Shown: one piece after another, positions 1 through 9,951 of the stretch
How the letters are laid out: each line of letters starts with the position of its first letter
Numbering within the stretch: position 1 is the first letter of the stretch
Assembly: GCA_938035525.1 (NCBI GenBank)
Contig: CALHOI010000022.1
Span: forward strand, 1 to 64,000
Origin: an uncultured Granulosicoccaceae bacterium
GTDB taxonomy: Bacteria > Pseudomonadota > Gammaproteobacteria > Granulosicoccales > Granulosicoccaceae
Direction of reading: 5' to 3'
Length of the DNA stretch: 64,000 bases
The notes under the pieces: model-generated
What the model saw: the letters and a program-made list of their open reading frames with translations, nothing else
The model's database searches: none
Told to the model about the DNA's origin: nothing
Program-made: the position numbers and the translations under genes

Positions 1-3000
1 ACCCAGATTTGCAGCGGGGGCCCCTGTACATCTGCATGACTGGGCGTGCCGCTGAAAGTTCGTGATGCTTCGTCGTAGCTTAACCACGCCGGCAGTGTTT
101 GCGCATCAACGGTGTACGTCACTGGGTCGCCGTCAGGATCGATAAAGGTACCAGATGGAACGGTATACGTGTAAGGCACTAATTCGGTCGCGTCGGCAGC
201 CTGCAGCGTAGGCACTTGCCTTTGCGGTAATTGGTTAATGTCGTTCAGACCAATAAGCAGTTGTGTTGAATCGCTGATTTGGTTTTCACCGTCAACAGCA
301 AAGATAGTAATGGCCACATTGCCAGCTTGTACATCGGCATGGCTGGGCGTGCCACTAAAACTGCCCGTGTCACCCGGGTTAACCCCCGGCGTGAACGTTA
401 ACCATGCTGGCAAGGTGGCTGGATCAATGGAAAACGTTAATACATCTCCGTCAGGATCTATGAATGTATTAAAAGGAATGGTGTAGTGATAGAACTGCGC
501 CTCTATGACATTACCGCCCAATATGGTTGCGTTTGGGGCATACGGTAGTTGATTAACATCGTGCAGGTTAATGGTTATTATTGTATCGTCATTAGAATCA
601 AGCAAACCATCTGATGCTGTGACTCTTATGTTCACCTGTCCAGGCAATATATCGTTATGGTTAGGTGTGCCACTGAACGTTCTGGATGCTTCATCAAAAT
701 TCAGCCAAGCAGGCAAAACCAGTGGATCAACTTTGTATGTAACGCTGTCTCCATCGGGGTCGGTGAACGTACCGGCAGGAATCTGGTACGTATAAGGCAC
801 CAACTCGGTTGCATCATCGGCTTGCAATGTTGGTGTCGAAGTTTGTGGCCGCTGATTAACATCAACCAACGCTATAGTAACGACTGCTTTCTCCGTAGAC
901 CAGGAACCGCTTCCATCATTTGCATAAACGTCAATAGATACTGAACCGGCTTGTACTGCGGTGTGATCTGGCGTGCCACTAAAGTAACCGGTATCACCAC
1001 CTAACCCTGATCCAGGGGTGTATGTTAACCATGTGGGTAGCGTTAATGGGTCAACTTCGTAAACGAACGGGTCACCATCTGGATCTGAGAATGTATTGGC
1101 TGGAATGGTGAAGTTGAAAGGTTCCAGCTCGGTGGCAACACCACCATCGATAACCGGTAAATCTGCCTGCGGCAATTGATTAATGTTAACCAGATTGATG
1201 ATTAGTCGCGTGTATTCCAGAGAGGTACCCTGACCGTCCGTGGCTCGCACCCACACTTCTAATGGTGGGTTCTGCACATCAGTGTGAGACGGCGTACCCA
1301 TAAACGTACCCGTATCGGCGCCTACGCCTGATCCTTCAGTGTAAGTTAACCACGCTGGCAACTGATCTTCATCAACTTTATAAATTATCGGCGCGCCTTC
1401 AGGGTCCGTAAACGTATTCTCCGGGATGGTGTAGGTGTAAAGTACCGTCTCAGTTGCATCACCAGCTTGCAAGACCGGGAAACTGGTTTCGGGTAATTCA
1501 TTAACATCATCCACCCCAATAGTAAAAGGCAGAGTCGAGGTGGCATTATTTGCATCCTTAGCAAATAGAACAAAGTTAATTTCTGCAGGATTTGACGCAT
1601 ACGACTCGTAATCGAGTTGCGTATCTAACAACACGCTGTAGGTTGAATCACCATTATCAACCACGCTGACTTCTGTACTGGGCGTTAAGCCATCACTTTG
1701 CATTGCATAAACGGTGTAAGGAGCGGTGCCGTCTGCATCACTCAAGGTAACGCTGGCCAACACAGTGCCCGACACGCTGTCTTCCAATACACTGCCAGCG
1801 TCAAAGGTTGTGGTTAATACTGGGCTGTCATTGACAGGCGCAATATTTATCAAAAATGTACCTTCAATATCGTCTGATCCATCTTCACCATCTGATACTG
1901 AAAAAACAAACTGATCGCTGCTTTCTTCTCCACCAAAATGATGGTATTGCACACTACCAGAATTTGCCAAATCAGCCTGCGTGAACGTATCACCATTGTC
2001 GAGGCTGACTCCGTTTAATGTCAGTTCGCCGTGCAGTGGATGAGGCTTTTCGACTATGGTGTAAACGATATGCTGGCTAGCTGTCGTTGTGCCATCACTT
2101 TTTTGATCTGTGCTGCTTAAAGATGCAGCGTTTAGTGGAACATTGATATCGTTTTCATCGATGGATAAGCCCGTGTTATTCACAACTCTTGGCGGTGTGT
2201 TAACTGCAGAGACACTGGCCAATGTAATTGAGACAGGCGCGTATGTGGCTCCAACTGAATTTGGCTGCAATGGTTGTGCGTTTAAGTTTAAATCGGCATC
2301 GGTGTGTCCAATGTATCCGTTTTTATCGACAAACCAGACGCGATCGTTACTGCTGTCGAACAATATATCGTCAAAACCCACATTGAAATTACTTCGAAAA
2401 TAGCCAATACTACTCTCGAAATTCTGGCCAACCGGCGCACGAATAACAAGATTGTTTAGGGCAAAATAGACTTTCTCCGCGCCGGGGTCATAGGCAGTCG
2501 ATCTGATCGTGTTATTGGCTGCTGGTGATCCATTGACATCAACATTTATCGGGTACGGCGTCATCACGTTACTAACAACTTTAAAGCCCACAAAATCAGG
2601 TGAACTATCAGGCGCTTGGTTCGCTACCACAACGAAATAATCATCAGGATTAGCAGGGTCGAACGCAGCATCCAGAGATGATATTCTTCGAAGGGTCGAA
2701 TTTATATCGAAGTACACTGTGGTGTAATCAACCCAGATATCAGAATTAATTGTAGCTTGCCTATTGGCATCTACGGTGTAGTCAATGTCAACAGAGTAAA
2801 TTAAGGGTATATTAGTAGCCACATTGTGCTGAGCAAAAAACAATGTGTTGGGCTGTGATGGGTCAATTGACTCAGCCACTGACAAAGCAACGGTACTCGC
2901 TTGAAAATCATTGAATATACCTGGCACAAAATTTTCACCGGCAGTTAGTAATACCGAACCATTGATCTCGGTACCGTCGTTCCGGTAATAGACTATGGCG

Positions 3001-5642
3001 TATTCATCATCTAATCCTACGGGTTCATCCAAATACCTAATTGCGAAAAGATGCTGCGATTTAGAGTCGTAAGCAATGTCAAGATATTGATATGGTTTCG
3101 CGCCACTTTCAACTATTTTTTGTACCGCCCTGCCATCTTCATTCATGCGGTATATGGCATTTTCATTCTCATCAACAAAGTACACTTTTTGACTAACTGA
3201 CGTTGCCTGATATTCCACCGCACCAATATCAGCATATTCATTACCCGTAATACCATAACCGTCTTTTCTATAAGAGCCACTGCCAGCGTCAATAGCGTCA
3301 CTTCCTGCCTGCAGTCTTAAGTGCTGTGCTGTGCTATTACCGTCGTTGCTTAGCGCAGTTGCTAAATTGGCTTGAACCACATAATTGTGCGTGCTTCGGT
3401 AGATAATATCTGTGTAGTGTTGGGCGAACAAGGTTTCTCTGTTACCATCAGAGATAAGATTAAATCCTTCAGATACTACTCCCATCGCAAGCTGATTCGA
3501 AATACTTCCGCCAATAGCAGAGTTCGCCATAACAATAGAATTCGATATTTTCACAGAACCATTGTCAACATCCACCGCACCATTGTTTCCTGCGACGGCA
3601 ACGTTGTTAGCAATGGTTGCATTGATAATTTCTAAATTCACACCAGACTTAACAACAACACCACCACCATCTAATGAGGCTTCATTTTCGAACAGCGTGG
3701 TATTCTCTATTTTGGCACCCGGCGATGTTGAAAGGTAATAAATACCTCCACCATCATTGGCTTTATTATCGTGCAGGCTCGAGTTGTTAATGACGAGTGT
3801 CCCGTTTACATATATTCCGCCGCCGTTACCATTTGTACCGGTACCATCGGCGCGATTACTGTAAAGGTGCACATCATTTAGCTGCGCTGTACCAACGGTA
3901 TGAATGCCGCCGCCGTGACCATTTGTCGAGATATTGTTCGATATAACGGTACTATCTGCCTGCAGTACACCACTAACAAAAATACCACCTGCATGATTGT
4001 TTGCTCTGTTATTGTCGACGATGCTACCGCTACCCAGTTCTACAGTCCCTGCTGCCACATAGATACCACCCGCGTTATTTAGCGCAACGTTACTTTCAAT
4101 ACTGGTATTAAAAATGTCTGCCTTCACCGAAGGATGCGCTAAATACACACCAGCGCCATCGACGGCTTCATTAAGGAGTATTCGTGACCCGTTATCGATG
4201 ACGGTGGTTGACTGCAAGTACAAGCCGCCGCCTTCAGTGCCGGCGTGGTTATGGTTTATCTCCACATTAGATAATTCGAGTACTGATTCAAAACCGGCTC
4301 CTACTCCACCTCCAAAGGTACCTGCGTGATTATCTTTAATGACGCTATCGTTAATGACAATGAACGCTTTGGTGGAGTAAATACCGCCACCACCATTAGC
4401 GACAGTTCGGTTGTCAATGACAACGACATCGTCCAGTGTCAGTAAGCCATCAAATACTCTCAGGCCACCACCTGCGTCAGCAATTCTGCCTCCTTTGATT
4501 TCAATGCCGGATAATTCGACTGTGATATCTCCATGCACATCAATGACACGTTTTTGCTCTGAACTTAAACCATTGGTATCTACAAACGCTGCATCTGCTT
4601 GAATAGTAGTTTTACTGGGTCCGGTAGAACCCAGCCCTTCTATTTTCATGTTCTGGATAATATCCAGATCATCACTGATTGATAAGTTATCATCCAGGCC
4701 GTCTATGGTTAGCAAGTACGTACCGGGAGTGACTAACTTAATCGTAAAGTCAGCAGGTAGAGCGGGATCATTGTTGGCAGCATATATAGCCTCACGCAAG
4801 GATATTACTTGCTCAACAGGGTCTGCCGAGTTTGAAGCATGCGCTATTAATGCGTCAACAGAGTCATATCGCCCAGCCGCAATTGAAAACTTGTCGTTTA
4901 ATGAGTCGATGCTGAGTGTTGTACCATCCCATGTGTTCAGAATATAAGCCCAGGTGTCCTGTAATTCGGCGCTGAGTAAATCCTGCGTTTCGATTGCACC
5001 GGTTTTATACTCCAGAGCCCAATCCCCTGACTTATTTTTATCGCCGGTAAAATCGTCGCTGGCGGCGACATCAGCCTGGGTTAACACAGCCAATTCTTTT
5101 ATAACCGCCTGACCATCGGTCGTTGCGGCCAGATCACATCCATACAACAGAATGTCAGCATTGGCAGACAGCGATTCACCCCATGAATTGAACAATGCTT
5201 GCTGAGCTAACAAGCTGCGCTCATTTATAATGTCGATGCCAACGCGAACACCATCGCCCAAACTGTGGGAAACAATATGCACAGAATCAATCTGACTGTA
5301 GTCAGACAGTGTTTGTTGAATAATCTCAAGACCATTTTGATCATGGTCCACTATCACTATTAGCACTGACTCACCTTTAGCTTCAGTGATGTCATCAACG
5401 ATTGACTGTACCTCTGGCACTCGACTATCAATGAACACCAGTTCCTGAACAACCTCGTTAGACGAGCCTGCCTCATCGGGCACTGCAAATTCTGCAACAG
5501 GTGCTGGATCACTTTCCGGATTTGAGTCGTTCAACAGAAGAGCAAAAGCACTCAAGGTATCGGCCGAGTACAAAACTCTTGGCTCAAGTGCTTCTACTAC
5601 TGGGGCCCGCTTGTTACGGCCACTGTTGTTGCTTCTGCCCAT
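1..5642 (-). CDS. Giant LEPR-XLL / DUF4347 surface protein (C-terminus outside window)
   Basis: An open reading frame starts at the ATG at 5642 and appears to continue past the left edge, giving at least 1,880 residues (partial). Residues 19-27 read LEPRVLYSA, the LEPR-XLL signal of very large exported proteins. A DUF4347 domain follows (about 65-240). A right-handed beta-helix region (about 260-790) is made of repeated NNxAxxxGGGI-type rungs preceded by an AIYAANNDP motif. A propeller-like region (about 800-1130) comes next, then cadherin/CSPG-like modules (about 1130-1360). At least five tandem dystroglycan-type cadherin repeats of about 102-107 residues follow, each with a WLTF/WLTY...GDTGxFSGTPxH core. 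The likely role is a cell-surface or secreted adhesin or matrix protein. Secretion by a type I or related system is inference, because the C-terminus is not visible. Confidence 0.85.
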   Translation of the reverse strand, partial: MGRSNNSGRNKRAPVVEALEPRVLYSADTLSAFALLLNDSNPESDPAPVAEFAVPDEAGSSNEVVQELVFIDSRVPEVQSIVDDITEAKGESVLIVIVDHDQNGLEIIQQTLSDYSQIDSVHIVSHSLGDGVRVGIDIINERSLLAQQALFNSWGESLSANADILLYGCDLAATTDGQAVIKELAVLTQADVAASDDFTGDKNKSGDWALEYKTGAIETQDLLSAELQDTWAYILNTWDGTTLSIDSLNDKFSIAAGRYDSVDALIAHASNSADPVEQVISLREAIYAANNDPALPADFTIKLVTPGTYLLTIDGLDDNLSISDDLDIIQNMKIEGLGSTGPSKTTIQADAAFVDTNGLSSEQKRVIDVHGDITVELSGIEIKGGRIADAGGGLRVFDGLLTLDDVVVIDNRTVANGGGGIYSTKAFIVINDSVIKDNHAGTFGGGVGAGFESVLELSNVEINHNHAGTEGGGLYLQSTTVIDNGSRILLNEAVDGAGVYLAHPSVKADIFNTSIESNVALNNAGGIYVAAGTVELGSGSIVDNNRANNHAGGIFVSGVLQADSTVISNNISTNGHGGGIHTVGTAQLNDVHLYSNRADGTGTNGNGGGIYVNGTLVINNSSLHDNKANDGGGIYYLSTSPGAKIENTTLFENEASLDGGGVVVKSGVNLEIINATIANNVAVAGNNGAVDVDNGSVKISNSIVMANSAIGGSISNQLAMGVVSEGFNLISDGNRETLFAQHYTDIIYRSTHNYVVQANLATALSNDGNSTAQHLRLQAGSDAIDAGSGSYRKDGYGITGNEYADIGAVEYQATSVSQKVYFVDENENAIYRMNEDGRAVQKIVESGAKPYQYLDIAYDSKSQHLFAIRYLDEPVGLDDEYAIVYYRNDGTEINGSVLLTAGENFVPGIFNDFQASTVALSVAESIDPSQPNTLFFAQHNVATNIPLIYSVDIDYTVDANRQATINSDIWVDYTTVYFDINSTLRRISSLDAAFDPANPDDYFVVVANQAPDSSPDFVGFKVVSNVMTPYPINVDVNGSPAANNTIRSTAYDPGAEKVYFALNNLVIRAPVGQNFESSIGYFRSNFNVGFDDILFDSSNDRVWFVDKNGYIGHTDADLNLNAQPLQPNSVGATYAPVSITLASVSAVNTPPRVVNNTGLSIDENDINVPLNAASLSSTDQKSDGTTTASQHIVYTIVEKPHPLHGELTLNGVSLDNGDTFTQADLANSGSVQYHHFGGEESSDQFVFSVSDGEDGSDDIEGTFLINIAPVNDSPVLTTTFDAGSVLEDSVSGTVLASVTLSDADGTAPYTVYAMQSDGLTPSTEVSVVDNGDSTYSVLLDTQLDYESYASNPAEINFVLFAKDANNATSTLPFTIGVDDVNELPETSFPVLQAGDATETVLYTYTIPENTFTDPEGAPIIYKVDEDQLPAWLTYTEGSGVGADTGTFMGTPSHTDVQNPPLEVWVRATDGQGTSLEYTRLIINLVNINQLPQADLPVIDGGVATELEPFNFTIPANTFSDPDGDPFVYEVDPLTLPTWLTYTPGSGLGGDTGYFSGTPDHTAVQAGSVSIDVYANDGSGSWSTEKAVVTIALVDVNQRPQTSTPTLQADDATELVPYTYQIPAGTFTDPDGDSVTYKVDPLVLPAWLNFDEASRTFSGTPNHNDILPGQVNIRVTASDGLLDSNDDTIITINLHDVNQLPYAPNATILGGNVIEAQFYHYTIPFNTFIDPDGDVLTFSIDPATLPAWLTFTPGVNPGDTGSFSGTPSHADVQAGNVAITIFAVDGENQISDSTQLLIGLNDINQLPQRQVPTLQAADATELVPYTYTVPSGTFIDPDGDPVTYTVDAQTLPAWLSYDEASRTFSGTPSHADVQGPPLQIW

Positions 5643-5899
5643 GTAAAAGAATTCCGTGCGTTTAACATTGCTGGCTGTCCGCATAAAAACTATGCGTCCA
5701 TCACGAAAAATCGGCCTATGGGCTTATTTCTGTAGTTTCAATCACGCTATTGCTGTGGAAGGGTTCAGATCTTTGACACTAGGTGAGCTACGTCACATTT
5801 TTAGCTGATGCTGGTGGTGATTGGCAGGCCAGCAGACAAATTGCTCGGCCCACACGATCATAAGTATGAGCGGCGGCCAAGCCTCTGGTAGTACGTTAT

Positions 5900-6583
5900 T
5901 TACACGCTAATACTTAATCCGTATTCGGCTGCTGCAACCTGAATCCAGTGCCAAACATAGTCTGCAAAACTACGCCGCACAATTAACTCAACATGCTCAG
6001 GTCCAATGCAACGCATGGTCACCTGTGCTTTCGCAAATACGGTATTGACGACCTTGCCTTTACTGAAATTGTCAGGATGGGTATCGTAAGCCGTGCTTTT
6101 CTTTAAAACATTGATAACGTGTGGTCCCATCAACTCAATAAAAGTAAAGCCGCCACTGACATTGACAATCGCAACCGACGCGCCATTGAGCTTTTCGCGC
6201 AAACCGGTTTCAATTGCAAACGCGCTTTCAGCTGAGCATGACAATAACCATTCGTCGGGCGCAATCCAGCGTAAGCACAATGTGCCGTTCGCTTGATAAT
6301 CAATGCAGCTACTCGACAACGTGGGAGGCAATGCCAGTCCGAATTGCGCCTGCATTGCCTTTTCTAAACTAGCCTTGTCGTCACGCGCCCGTAAAACAAG
6401 CAGCCCTGTAACGGGCAGTTCACGCACCGTCACGCCCTGTCCACTGCGCACACGCATCGAGAGCTTTTCAAACCCAACATGTCCAAGCGCGGTTTGCATA
6501 ACGGGCACAGAGCTGTCGGCAAACTCACTCTTTGACGTTACTGAGTTGGCGGCGTGTTGATCAGATACATGTACCTTAGTCAT
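5900..6583 (-). CDS. soxG: Sarcosine oxidase gamma subunit
   Basis: A 227-residue protein with the SoxG/GcvT-related pattern, including a QANGTLCLRWIAPDEWLLS segment and a central NVSGGFTFIELMGP segment. It is the last gene of the soxBDAG set, 12 bp after soxA. In the known heterotetrameric enzyme the gamma subunit packs against the folate-binding half of alpha. The enzyme demethylates sarcosine to glycine, passing the one-carbon unit to tetrahydrofolate and producing hydrogen peroxide. Length and position match the family. About 60 extra N-terminal residues are unremarkable. Confidence 0.93.
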   Translation of the reverse strand: MTKVHVSDQHAANSVTSKSEFADSSVPVMQTALGHVGFEKLSMRVRSGQGVTVRELPVTGLLVLRARDDKASLEKAMQAQFGLALPPTLSSSCIDYQANGTLCLRWIAPDEWLLSCSAESAFAIETGLREKLNGASVAIVNVSGGFTFIELMGPHVINVLKKSTAYDTHPDNFSKGKVVNTVFAKAQVTMRCIGPEHVELIVRRSFADYVWHWIQVAAAEYGLSISV

Positions 6584-6595
6584 TGCTTTTAGTCT

Positions 6596-9500
6596 CTATT
6601 GCTTCTGACGATCACCGGCTGAGTCTATCCAGCAGGTGTTACTGATCACGGCTTCAATCACTTGACCGTCGGCTAGCGGAAAATAAACCGACTCGCCTTT
6701 GCGGTTTAAACCATCACGTATTACGGCCAGCGCAATACTGCGACCAGCATTTGCGCTGTAGTAGCTGGAAGTGACGTGCCCAACCATGGTCATGGGAATT
6801 GACTGTTCGGGGTTACGCACGGCTTGTGCACCCTCCGGCAAGACCGTATCTGGATTGACGGTTTCCAAACCAACCAGTTGCTTGCGGTTGGGTCGCAGGC
6901 AGTCTTCTCGCTGCATGCCACGCTTGCCGATATAACTAAACGGCTTACTGTTAACCACTGCCCAGGCATGATCCATGTCTATGGGTGTTATCGAACCATC
7001 GGTATCCTGACCAACGATGACAAAGCCTTTTTCAGCACGAAGCACGTGCATCGACTCCGTACCGTAAGGCGTAAGATCAAACTCGCGGCCATGCTCAAAT
7101 AAAGCTTCCCACACGTGTAAACCATAGTGCGCGGGCACATTTATCTCAAACGACATTTCACCGGTAAATGAGATTCTAAACACCCGCGCTGGTGCACCAG
7201 CAACCGTTCCGGCACGCCAGTCCATAAATTTGAAATCATTTTTATCCAGACTGATATCGGAGCACACCTTGGCCAGCAAGGCGCGACTGTTGGGCCCAGA
7301 AATTGTCATGGTGGCCCAATGATCTGTGACGCTATTAAAGTACACATCAAGTTCGGGCCACTCGGTTTGATGATAAAGCTCCAGCCAGGACAGCACGCGC
7401 GCAGCGCCGCCTGTGGTGGTTGTCATGAGGAAATGATTGTCAGCAAGACAGGCCGTGACACCATCATCCATGACCATGCCATCCTCACCACACATTAACC
7501 CGTAACGACAACGTCCCGGTGCCAGTTTTGCCCAGGCATTGGTGTAAACACGACCTAAAAATTCACGCGCATCCTGGCCTTGTATATCGATTTTACCCAG
7601 AGTCGATGCATCCAGAATACCCACACTATTGCGAGTCGCCAGACACTCACGATTCAGTGTGTCTTGCATGGACTCGCCCTCACGCGGGAAATACCAGGCA
7701 CGTTTCCACTGACCGACGTTTTCGAACCGTGCGCCATGCTCTACATGCCATTGGTGCATAGGAGTAAAACGCTTGGGATCGAACAAGTCGCCGCGATGAC
7801 TACCGCCCACTGCGCCAAACGTCACCGGTGTGTAGTTAGGTCGAAAAACCGTTGTACCGGTTTGCGCTATGGTTTTATCCAATGCCTTGGCAACAATTGC
7901 CATACCATTAATATTGCCTGTTTTACCCTGATCGGTACCAAAGCCCATGGCGGTATAACGTTTAACGTGTTCGATGGACTCAAAGCCTTCCAGCGTGCTG
8001 ACCTGCAAACCCGATGCGGTCACATCGTTTTGCATATCGACAAACTGTTTGGGGGCTCGCGTTGGTGCTTTGGTATGCGGCACCAGATACATTGCCATGG
8101 CATCCCCCTGCTGCAGCTCGTCTACCTTCGGAACTGACAGCTCAGAGGTGCTTACATCAGCGGCATTTAGCCCAGCCGCAACGCCTTGCTCAAAACAGGC
8201 AGACAAACTTTGAGCGCCACTTAAGCTACCTGCAAAATAGCGTCGCTCATGTGTCTCTCCGGGAACAAACCCATTAATGTCCTCGTTCCAAACAGGCCGG
8301 CTACCGGAGTGACAGGATAAATGCACAGCAGGGCTCCAGCCGCCTGATGTGGCAATGGTGTCGCAAGCATATTCAACAGGCTCACCAGTGACAAAGCTGC
8401 CGGTTTCATCGATTGTTGCTATCAAGGCTTTTTTGACTCGATGAGCGCCCCGCGCTTCTATTAGCGCTGAACCGCTGAGCACTTTTATGCCCCGACTCTT
8501 GGCTTCATTTAACACAGCGCCATGTGGATTAGCACGGGAGTCCACAATAGCAACCACTTCGCGGCCGACATCGTACCAGTCAATAGCACACTGGTAGCCC
8601 GAATCGTTGCAGGTCATCACAACCAAAGCGCCTCCAGGTACGACTGCATAGCGCCGGATGTAAGTCGACACCGCAGAACACTGCATACAACCAGGTAAAT
8701 CATTGTTGCCAAAAACCAAGGGTCGCTCGTGTGCACCCGTGGCAAGCACAACACTGTGCGCTCGTACTTTATGTATGCGCTCTCGCGACATACCAGAGGG
8801 TGCTTGATCGCCCAAGTGGTGTGTGCGTTTCTCGTTAATGGTTAAAAAGTTATGGTCATGCAAACCGGTAACCACGCTTCGAGTCAAGCGCACCACGTTA
8901 TCGTGATCATCAAGCTGTGCACAAATATCACTGACCCATTCAAGCGCTGGTTTATCGTCGATATTAATTGTCTGATGCAGTAAAGCACCACCCATTTCGT
9001 TTTGCTCATCGGCAATCATGACCCGCTTTCCAGAGCGTGCTGCCGCCAGCGCTGCCAACAGACCAGTGGCACCGGCGCCGACCACCATCACATCAACATG
9101 GTGATGCATGTGATCGTATGTATCAGGGTCGCGCTCTTTGGAACTGCGACCCAAGCCTGCCGCTTTACGGATAAATTTCTCGTAGGTTTCCCACATAACC
9201 GCCGGAAACATGAATGTTTTGTAGTAGAAGCCTGGACCCATAGCGCCTCCGGCCATTCGCCCAAACAAACTCATTACATCGAACTTCACGCTTGGCCAGC
9301 CGTTAACCGAACTGCACACCAGGCCCTCATACAGATATTGCTCCGTAGCGCGTACATTGGGTACTTGGGTCGCTTCGGTTGAGCCCACTTGCATAATGGC
9401 ATTGGGCTCTTCAACACCGGCGCTCATGATGCCGCGGGCTCGCGAGTATTTAAAACTTCTACCAACCACATTAATGCCATTGGCTAGCAACGCTGAAGCT

Positions 9501-9631
9501 AGCGTGTCGCCTTCATAGCCTTTGTAGTAACGACCGTTAAAGCGAAACGTCAGCATATTCTGTCGATCGATACGGCCACCCGCGGGCAAGCGGTTTTTTT
9601 GCGTAAACCGACCATGCACCAAATTAACCAT
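6596..9631 (-). CDS. soxA: Sarcosine oxidase alpha subunit
   Basis: At 1,011 residues this is the normal length for SoxA. The N-terminal ferredoxin-like fold (about 25-100) contains the GRSFKYSRARGI motif. A dinucleotide-binding motif VVGAGATGLLAALAAARSG lies near residue 185. The C-terminal 400 residues are GcvT/aminomethyltransferase-like and bind folate (GILDASTLGKIDIQG, then FEHGREFDLTPYGTESMHVLRAEKG, quoted here in two pieces). The start ATG overlaps the soxD end by 8 bp, the usual translational coupling in this operon. The subunit carries NAD+ and the tetrahydrofolate site of the cytoplasmic sarcosine oxidase complex. No folate genes (glyA, purU, folD) are next to it here, unlike many sox operons. 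Confidence 0.97.
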   Translation of the reverse strand: MVNLVHGRFTQKNRLPAGGRIDRQNMLTFRFNGRYYKGYEGDTLASALLANGINVVGRSFKYSRARGIMSAGVEEPNAIMQVGSTEATQVPNVRATEQYLYEGLVCSSVNGWPSVKFDVMSLFGRMAGGAMGPGFYYKTFMFPAVMWETYEKFIRKAAGLGRSSKERDPDTYDHMHHHVDVMVVGAGATGLLAALAAARSGKRVMIADEQNEMGGALLHQTINIDDKPALEWVSDICAQLDDHDNVVRLTRSVVTGLHDHNFLTINEKRTHHLGDQAPSGMSRERIHKVRAHSVVLATGAHERPLVFGNNDLPGCMQCSAVSTYIRRYAVVPGGALVVMTCNDSGYQCAIDWYDVGREVVAIVDSRANPHGAVLNEAKSRGIKVLSGSALIEARGAHRVKKALIATIDETGSFVTGEPVEYACDTIATSGGWSPAVHLSCHSGSRPVWNEDINGFVPGETHERRYFAGSLSGAQSLSACFEQGVAAGLNAADVSTSELSVPKVDELQQGDAMAMYLVPHTKAPTRAPKQFVDMQNDVTASGLQVSTLEGFESIEHVKRYTAMGFGTDQGKTGNINGMAIVAKALDKTIAQTGTTVFRPNYTPVTFGAVGGSHRGDLFDPKRFTPMHQWHVEHGARFENVGQWKRAWYFPREGESMQDTLNRECLATRNSVGILDASTLGKIDIQGQDAREFLGRVYTNAWAKLAPGRCRYGLMCGEDGMVMDDGVTACLADNHFLMTTTTGGAARVLSWLELYHQTEWPELDVYFNSVTDHWATMTISGPNSRALLAKVCSDISLDKNDFKFMDWRAGTVAGAPARVFRISFTGEMSFEINVPAHYGLHVWEALFEHGREFDLTPYGTESMHVLRAEKGFVIVGQDTDGSITPIDMDHAWAVVNSKPFSYIGKRGMQREDCLRPNRKQLVGLETVNPDTVLPEGAQAVRNPEQSIPMTMVGHVTSSYYSANAGRSIALAVIRDGLNRKGESVYFPLADGQVIEAVISNTCWIDSAGDRQKQ

Positions 9632-9923
9632 GATGAGAACCTTCCACGATGACGCTTGATGTCTCGCCCACTTTATAAGTATCCAGAATTTCGTAGCTCA
9701 CCGTATTGCGTGTGATGTTAAAGAACTTGCGACAGCCAGCTGTGTGCTGCCAAAGTTCTTTATGAATGCCACGCGGATTTTGACGAAAGTACAGAAAGTC
9801 ACCCCACTCCTTATCACTGCAGTTGTCAGGGTCGAGGGGCCTTGCAAGATGAGCTTCACCACTGGCATGAAACTCTTCTTCTTCGCGGTGCTCTTCGCAA
9901 TAAGGGCAATAAATGACAAACAT
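9624..9923 (-). CDS. soxD: Sarcosine oxidase delta subunit
   Basis: A 99-residue zinc-binding small subunit. The N-terminus carries the conserved CPYCEEHREEEEFHASGEAH block, including cysteines and a histidine that ligate zinc in known SoxD. The following DWGDFLYFRQNPRG-type segment (here EWGDFLYFRQNPRGIHKELW) and C-terminal GCRKFFNITRNT are also typical. It lies 28 bp after soxB and overlaps soxA by 8 bp. It helps assemble the heterotetramer. Confidence 0.95.
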   Translation of the reverse strand: MFVIYCPYCEEHREEEEFHASGEAHLARPLDPDNCSDKEWGDFLYFRQNPRGIHKELWQHTAGCRKFFNITRNTVSYEILDTYKVGETSSVIVEGSHHG

Positions 9924-9951
9924 GTAGGTATCCCGGATTTAAGGTTGCGAG

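Noticed and set aside
7580-8137. Open frame of 185 codons antisense to soxA
   Set aside because: It is a shadow of a well-supported gene, with no domain and no ribosome site.
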